Source: Xanthobacteraceae bacterium
Lineage (GTDB): Bacteria > Pseudomonadota > Alphaproteobacteria > Rhizobiales > Xanthobacteraceae
Direction of reading: 5' to 3'
Length of the DNA stretch: 9,766 nt
Assembly (NCBI GenBank): GCA_030043175.1
Contig: JASHYD010000473.1
Coordinates: 1-9,766, forward strand
The first letter of the stretch is position 1. Each line of letters starts with the position of its first letter. The notes beneath the pieces are model-generated. The model did not search any database and was not told where the DNA came from. It saw only the letters and a program-made list of their open reading frames with translations. The translations under genes and the position numbers were made by a program. Positions 6,091 through 9,766 of this stretch are shown one piece after another.

Positions 6091-7538
6091 GCCGCCTGCG
6101 TGAACTGCGCCTGCCATTTAGCCGCCATTTCGGCGCGGGGCAATTCCTGGCCGCGCAGGAAAACCTTGTTGATGCGGCGCGTATTCGAAATGTTTTCCAG
6201 CGGGTTGGCGTCCAGCACGATGAAATCGGCATTGCGCCCGGCGGCGACCAAGCCGGTGTTGAACTTCGCGATTTCGGCGCCGTCGCGCGTTGCAGCGACG
6301 ATCGCCTCGCCCGGCGTCATGCCGATCGCCACCATGCTTTCAAGGTCCATGTGGTTGAAATAGCCGATCAGAAACCGGGTCTGGCCAGTATCCGTGCCAC
6401 CGACTACGCGGATGCCGGCGGCGCGCACCCGCATCGCGCTCTTGGCGTCGGACTCAAACCGGTTTTTGGCACGCGCGACCTGCTCGGGAGTCATCTTGCG
6501 CAGCGGTTCGCCCCAGTATTCTTCGATCTGCTTTCCCGAGTAGGTCGCGTGCAGCAGCGGGTCGTCCAGAAACTCCGGCCGACCTCCGCCCTTGGTGTTC
6601 ATCCATTCCGTGATGAGCGACAACGTCATCCACATGTTGGGCCGGTCGTTACGGGCGACCCGATCCTTGAGGAGGCCGACCAACTCGTCGTCGGCGATCT
6701 CGCCCTCGCGCACCGGAACGTGCAGCCAGCCCTCCATGCCGCCGCGGACCATTTCCTTGGCGTCCGCCTGCTTCACATTGTGGACGGCGACCGGAACGTC
6801 GAACTTGTGGGCTTCGTCGAGAATTGCCCCATAGAGCGCCGGGGTTAGCGTCGGCTTGCGGCCGCCGCGGTCGTCTACCCAGATCTTGATGAACTCCGGC
6901 TTGATGCGGACATAGTCCCGCACGGCGGCGCGGGCCTCCTCCACGGTTGTCACCGGATAGGCGACATCGACCCGCGACGGATCGCCCTGGGCGCCCGAAC
7001 CGGGCCACGCCATGCCGGTGCCTGACGTCTTGAACAGCGCCGCATTGGGGATGATTTCGTCGCGCACGCGCAGCACCACGTCGCCCCAACCGGTGCGGCC
7101 ACCCTTCATGTCGGAACGATCGACGAGATCGCCGACGCCGACCACCGCGCCGACGCCATAAAAGGCGAGGCGCTGGAGATGATCGATGAGATTTTCGCGG
7201 GTGAAGGTCTCCTTCGACATGGTGCCGGCCGGGATGTTCTGAAACCCGAAATGGCCGTGGAGATCCACAATGGTTGGCATTACGGTCTTGCCGGTAAGAT
7301 CGACGTGCGCGGCGCCCGCCGGCGACTGCAATTCGCCGCGACGTCCGACCTCGGTGAAACGTCCGTTCTCAACCACGAAGGCGGAATTCTCGATCGTCCC
7401 GCCGCTGCCGGTGATCAACCGCGCGCCCTCGTAAATCGTGGCGGAGGTCTGGGCATAGGTGGGTGGCGCGAGGGCCGCCGCAAGGATGATGGCCGACACA
7501 ACGGTCAGCCAAGCCGATATCCGCTTCGATCGAGACAT
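6075..7538 (-). CDS. Exported metal-dependent amidohydrolase, imidazolonepropionase-like
   Basis: A complete 487-residue member of the amidohydrolase superfamily. A signal peptide is visible: basic start MSRSKR, hydrophobic core to about 24, and a likely cut after PTYAQ (about 30), so it acts in the periplasm or outside. The metal site is recognisable: His94 and His96 in VDLHGHFG after strand 1, Lys218 in FIKIWVDD as likely bridging carboxylated lysine, His253 (VAVHNV), His273 (GWLHVPV) and Asp383 in GGTDTG. The C-terminus returns to the small beta domain (GRNADFIVLDANPLENI, 434-450). Relatives include prolidase-type and imidazolonepropionase-like hydrolases; the substrate cannot be read from sequence. 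It lies 137 bp behind the propeller gene on the same strand, and both products are exported, suggesting a shared compartment and perhaps a shared pathway. GGGAGG six bases before the ATG supports the start. Confidence 0.87.
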   Translation of the reverse strand: MSRSKRISAWLTVVSAIILAAALAPPTYAQTSATIYEGARLITGSGGTIENSAFVVENGRFTEVGRRGELQSPAGAAHVDLTGKTVMPTIVDLHGHFGFQNIPAGTMSKETFTRENLIDHLQRLAFYGVGAVVGVGDLVDRSDMKGGRTGWGDVVLRVRDEIIPNAALFKTSGTGMAWPGSGAQGDPSRVDVAYPVTTVEEARAAVRDYVRIKPEFIKIWVDDRGGRKPTLTPALYGAILDEAHKFDVPVAVHNVKQADAKEMVRGGMEGWLHVPVREGEIADDELVGLLKDRVARNDRPNMWMTLSLITEWMNTKGGGRPEFLDDPLLHATYSGKQIEEYWGEPLRKMTPEQVARAKNRFESDAKSAMRVRAAGIRVVGGTDTGQTRFLIGYFNHMDLESMVAIGMTPGEAIVAATRDGAEIAKFNTGLVAAGRNADFIVLDANPLENISNTRRINKVFLRGQELPRAEMAAKWQAQFTQAAATAK

Positions 7539-7544
7539 GAAGAA

Positions 7545-7550
7545 CCTCCC
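7545..7550 (-). promoter_or_regulatory. Ribosome binding site of the amidohydrolase gene
   Basis: GGGAGG on the minus strand lies 6 bases before the ATG at 7538 and supports that start. Confidence 0.65.
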
Positions 7551-7675
7551 GTGGCGCTATGGCGTTGCAAGTTGGAGCTCGACGGCGCGCCCCCTTCGAT
7601 GGGGTTGGTGGAATCGTCATCGCGCCGGCGGAAGGCAGGGTCCGGTGGCGACTCAACCGTCCTGCGCCGATCAGC

Positions 7676-8626
7676 TTAATCCCGAACCACGACCAGGCGA
7701 TCGTTGCCGGATTCGCCCCCCCAGGCCTCGCCCGGACGGCCGAGCATCTGGCGCACGCTCGCGCCACGTTTGTCGCTCGGGAAGGTCTCGAAGGACTCCG
7801 TTATCGGGTCGAATCGCTGGATCGCATTGGCGAGCCAGTCAGTCGCCCACACCCGGTCCTTGGCATCCACATAGACCGCATAGGTGCCGGAGCGGCTCTT
7901 CGGCATCGACCAGACTTTCCAACTCTTGGTCGCCGGATCGTAGCGGCCGATGCCGCCACCAGTCCAGAAGCTCACCCACAACATGCCTTTGGAGTCGGAC
8001 CAGATGCGGCGCGGCCCTGAACCTTTGCGCGGCGGGTCGACCACGGTGACGGCGCCGCTGTCGGTGTCGATCTTGCCGATATAGTCGCCTGCGAGTGAAG
8101 CAAACCACACATCGCCGCCCGGCGTTGTGGTGATCCCGTAGCTGCCCGGACGCGGCGAATGCCACGCCTCGACCTTGCCGGTCGCCGGGTTGACGCGGCC
8201 ATGTACGCCAGCCTGCCCGGTGAACCACAGGACGCCCTTCTTGTCGAACGTCGCGGTATTGAGATTGGCGTAGGCGAATTCCCGCGGTAGCGGGAACAGT
8301 TTGACCTGGCGCGTCACCGGGTCGACCCGCGCGATCGCGTTCTGTCCCCCTTCCGTGATCCACGGCGCGCCGTCCGGCCCGATGATCACGCCGTGCGGGG
8401 CGGCGCCGGGCCCGAGCGGAATTTCCTCATTCTTGCCGGTCTTGGGATCGAACCGGCCAAGGATGCCCTTCTGCTGGCCGCTGTACCATACCGTCCCGTC
8501 AGCGGCGGGCGCGACGTCGTGTGGAAAGGCGCCAGGCGGCAGCTGATAATACGTCGCTTGCGCTGCAAATGCAGAGGTCGCGAATGCCGACGCAAGCGCC
8601 GCGACAATCGGGGTCATGAATCTCAT
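7676..8626 (-). CDS. Exported seven-bladed beta-propeller, virginiamycin B lyase/SMP-30-like
   Basis: A 316-residue exported protein. The signal peptide is MRFMTPIVAALASAFATSAFA, with cleavage likely after AFA. The mature part is a series of about seven repeats of about 42 residues with the pattern PHDVAPAADGTVWYSG...ILGRFDPKTG. Each repeat has a D/G-G-x-x-W strand followed by I-x-R-x-D/N-P, as in streptogramin lyase (Vgb) propellers. The start at 8626 is preferred over the in-frame ATG at 8641 because AGGGAGA lies just before it and the signal peptide then begins correctly. Known Vgb lyases use His and Glu residues in the late blades. Here the fifth and sixth blades read GPRRIWSDSKGMLW and GTYAVYVDAKDRVW, so the catalytic set seems absent, although PHGV and ITEGG occur in blade two. 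Antibiotic lyase activity is therefore doubtful; a periplasmic binding or lactonase-like role is possible. Confidence 0.85.
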   Translation of the reverse strand: MRFMTPIVAALASAFATSAFAAQATYYQLPPGAFPHDVAPAADGTVWYSGQQKGILGRFDPKTGKNEEIPLGPGAAPHGVIIGPDGAPWITEGGQNAIARVDPVTRQVKLFPLPREFAYANLNTATFDKKGVLWFTGQAGVHGRVNPATGKVEAWHSPRPGSYGITTTPGGDVWFASLAGDYIGKIDTDSGAVTVVDPPRKGSGPRRIWSDSKGMLWVSFWTGGGIGRYDPATKSWKVWSMPKSRSGTYAVYVDAKDRVWATDWLANAIQRFDPITESFETFPSDKRGASVRQMLGRPGEAWGGESGNDRLVVVRD

Positions 8627-8631
8627 TGTCG

Positions 8632-8638
8632 TCTCCCT
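8632..8638 (-). promoter_or_regulatory. Ribosome binding site deciding the propeller start
   Basis: AGGGAGA on the minus strand sits 5 bases before the ATG at 8626. It favours that start over the ATG 15 bases upstream, with which it would overlap. Confidence 0.6.
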
Positions 8639-8656
8639 CATAGAAAGCCCTGGAAA

Positions 8657-8676
8657 CCCGCGGTTTCATTCGCGGG
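8657..8676. other. Small hairpin upstream of the propeller gene
   Basis: CCCGCG (8657-8662) and CGCGGG (8671-8676) pair across an 8-base loop in the leader region of the propeller gene. Its role is unknown and the stem is short. A second bulged stem, GCCTGC..TCCC with GGGAGCAGGC, lies at 8723-8753, after the methyltransferase gene; it has no T-run. Confidence 0.3.
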
Positions 8677-8817
8677 AGGAAAGCGAGCTGGCGGAGTTGC
8701 CAAGCCCGCGCTAGCCACCCTTGCCTGCCTTCCCGGCTTGCGAGGGAGCAGGCGGCGGGCGGGAATGCTTCGCTTTACGCACACTCGACGTTTCCATACG
8801 ACCTGGACCGCTCCAGT

Positions 8818-9720
8818 TCAGGCAAATTGCGCAGCATCAAGCCAAAACACCTCGCCGGTGCTCTCCTCGGTGTCGAGCCACAAAAAACTCATCTGCGGAT
8901 AGGTTTCCTCCAGGACTCCCCGGTCGCGTCCGATCTCGCAAAGCAGGCCCGCATTGGCCGTGAGGTGGCGTGCCGCATTGTCGATGATCCGGCGCACGAC
9001 CGCAATACCGTCGGCACCGCCGTCAAGGGCGAGCGCCGGCTCGTGACGACATTCGAGCGGCAGCGCTGCCATGCCGAGGGCGTCCACATAAGGCGGATTG
9101 CACACGATCAGATCGTAACGCGCCTCCCCGATCGGGCCAAACAGGTCCCCCTCATGGAGCGTGATTCGCTCCGTAAGGCCATGCGCGGCAACGTTGTGTG
9201 CTGCGACCGCGAGTGCGTCAGCAGAAATATCGACCGCATCGATGACGGCATTGGGAAACTGCCGGGCAGCGAGCACCGCAAGGCAGCCCGAGCCCGTGCA
9301 GAGATCGAGGACGCGCTCGAGCGCGAGCGGATCGCCAACGAGCGCAGCGCCCTCGCCGGCAAACAACTCGCCGTCGAGGATTTCGCCAAGATAGGATCGC
9401 GGCACGATTGCGCGCTCGTCCACGTAAAACGCAACGGCGCGCAGATAGGCCTTTCGCAACAGGTAAGCGGCGGGCTTGCGGGTGCGGATGCGGGCTTCGA
9501 TCAGATCGAAGATTTTCTTCTGTTCATCCTGCGCCACCCGTGCGCCGGCAAACACATCGAAACGATCGGGTGGCAGATGCAGAGCCTCGCACACAATGAA
9601 TGCCGCTTCTGCGACAGGGTCGGTAGTGCCATGAGCGAACACGAGCTGAGCCGCCCGAAACTGGCTCACCGCATAGCGCACATGATCGAGGATCGTCGCA
9701 AGTTCCGGCGGACGAGCCAT
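8818..9720 (-). CDS. prmB: Ribosomal protein L3 glutamine N5-methyltransferase, PrmB-like
   Basis: A complete 300-residue class I SAM-dependent methyltransferase of the HemK/PrmB/PrmC group. An N-terminal helical domain (about 1-90) precedes the catalytic domain. That domain has the SAM-binding motif VLDLCTGSGCLAVLAA (137-152), an acidic strand-2 end DAVDIS (161-166), and the glutamine-binding NPPY signature in CNPPYVDALGMAALP (207-221). The segments FYVDERAIVPRSYLGEIL (98-115) and NPPYVD followed by RHEPALALDGGADG (225-238) are typical of PrmB rather than the release-factor enzyme PrmC. PrmB methylates a glutamine of ribosomal protein L3 during 50S assembly in the cytosol. The ATG at 9720 is preferred because family members begin near MARPPEL. 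A GTG at 9759 would add 13 Arg-rich residues of low complexity; neither start has a clear ribosome binding site. It seems unrelated in function to the downstream exported proteins. Confidence 0.88.
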   Translation of the reverse strand: MARPPELATILDHVRYAVSQFRAAQLVFAHGTTDPVAEAAFIVCEALHLPPDRFDVFAGARVAQDEQKKIFDLIEARIRTRKPAAYLLRKAYLRAVAFYVDERAIVPRSYLGEILDGELFAGEGAALVGDPLALERVLDLCTGSGCLAVLAARQFPNAVIDAVDISADALAVAAHNVAAHGLTERITLHEGDLFGPIGEARYDLIVCNPPYVDALGMAALPLECRHEPALALDGGADGIAVVRRIIDNAARHLTANAGLLCEIGRDRGVLEETYPQMSFLWLDTEESTGEVFWLDAAQFA

Positions 9721-9766
9721 GCGCGAGCTGGGGGCGCGGCGGCGGCTGGGTCTGGCCACGCAGTGG

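Noticed and set aside
5786..6103. 105-codon plus-strand frame after the aminotransferase
   Set aside because: It starts inside the enzyme gene, is Arg/Ser-rich and crosses hairpin and repeat-like sequence; no ribosome binding site or motif.
7839..8363. 174-codon minus-strand frame inside the propeller gene
   Set aside because: It is an alternative frame of the same strand and its composition reflects the propeller repeats; no start signal or motif.

Overview
The window looks like chromosomal DNA of a GC-rich alphaproteobacterium of the order Hyphomicrobiales, most like Bradyrhizobium, Rhodopseudomonas and relatives. This rests on codon use, a PetP/PetR-type MarR and response-regulator pair, an HWE-kinase remnant and short GC-rich palindromes between genes. 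No RNA gene, insertion sequence, phage gene or CRISPR array is visible. The genus is inferred from recognised protein families, not from a search.

Left part (1-2017, plus strand): the 3' end of a CHAT-domain (caspase-like peptidase fold) gene is cut by the window edge. It is followed by about 490 bp with no intact gene. The second half of that gap holds a frameshifted remnant of the C-terminal ATPase domain of an HWE-type sensor histidine kinase. Next is a TetR-family regulator whose C-terminal half resembles COQ9.

Middle (2021-4685, minus strand): a compact regulatory cluster reads in the order MarR (PetP-like), OmpR-type response regulator (PetR-like), EnvZ-like membrane histidine kinase. 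The last two overlap by ATGA. The kinase ends 3 bp from the convergent TetR gene. The cluster diverges from a class IV branched-chain aminotransferase gene (4945-5835, plus) across 259 bp holding a strong GC-rich palindrome.

Right part (5836-9766): about 240 bp of non-coding, repeat-like DNA with a 9-bp hairpin separates the aminotransferase from three minus-strand genes. In transcription order these are a ribosomal protein L3 glutamine methyltransferase (prmB-like), an exported seven-bladed propeller of the virginiamycin B lyase/SMP-30 type, and an exported metal-dependent amidohydrolase. The last two both carry signal peptides and may act in the periplasm.

Most of the window is ordinary chromosomal content. 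The points that merit a second look are the decayed HWE kinase, the three-gene PetP/PetR/kinase arrangement, the repeat-like intergenic elements and the propeller/amidohydrolase pair. I see no convincing new multi-gene system.
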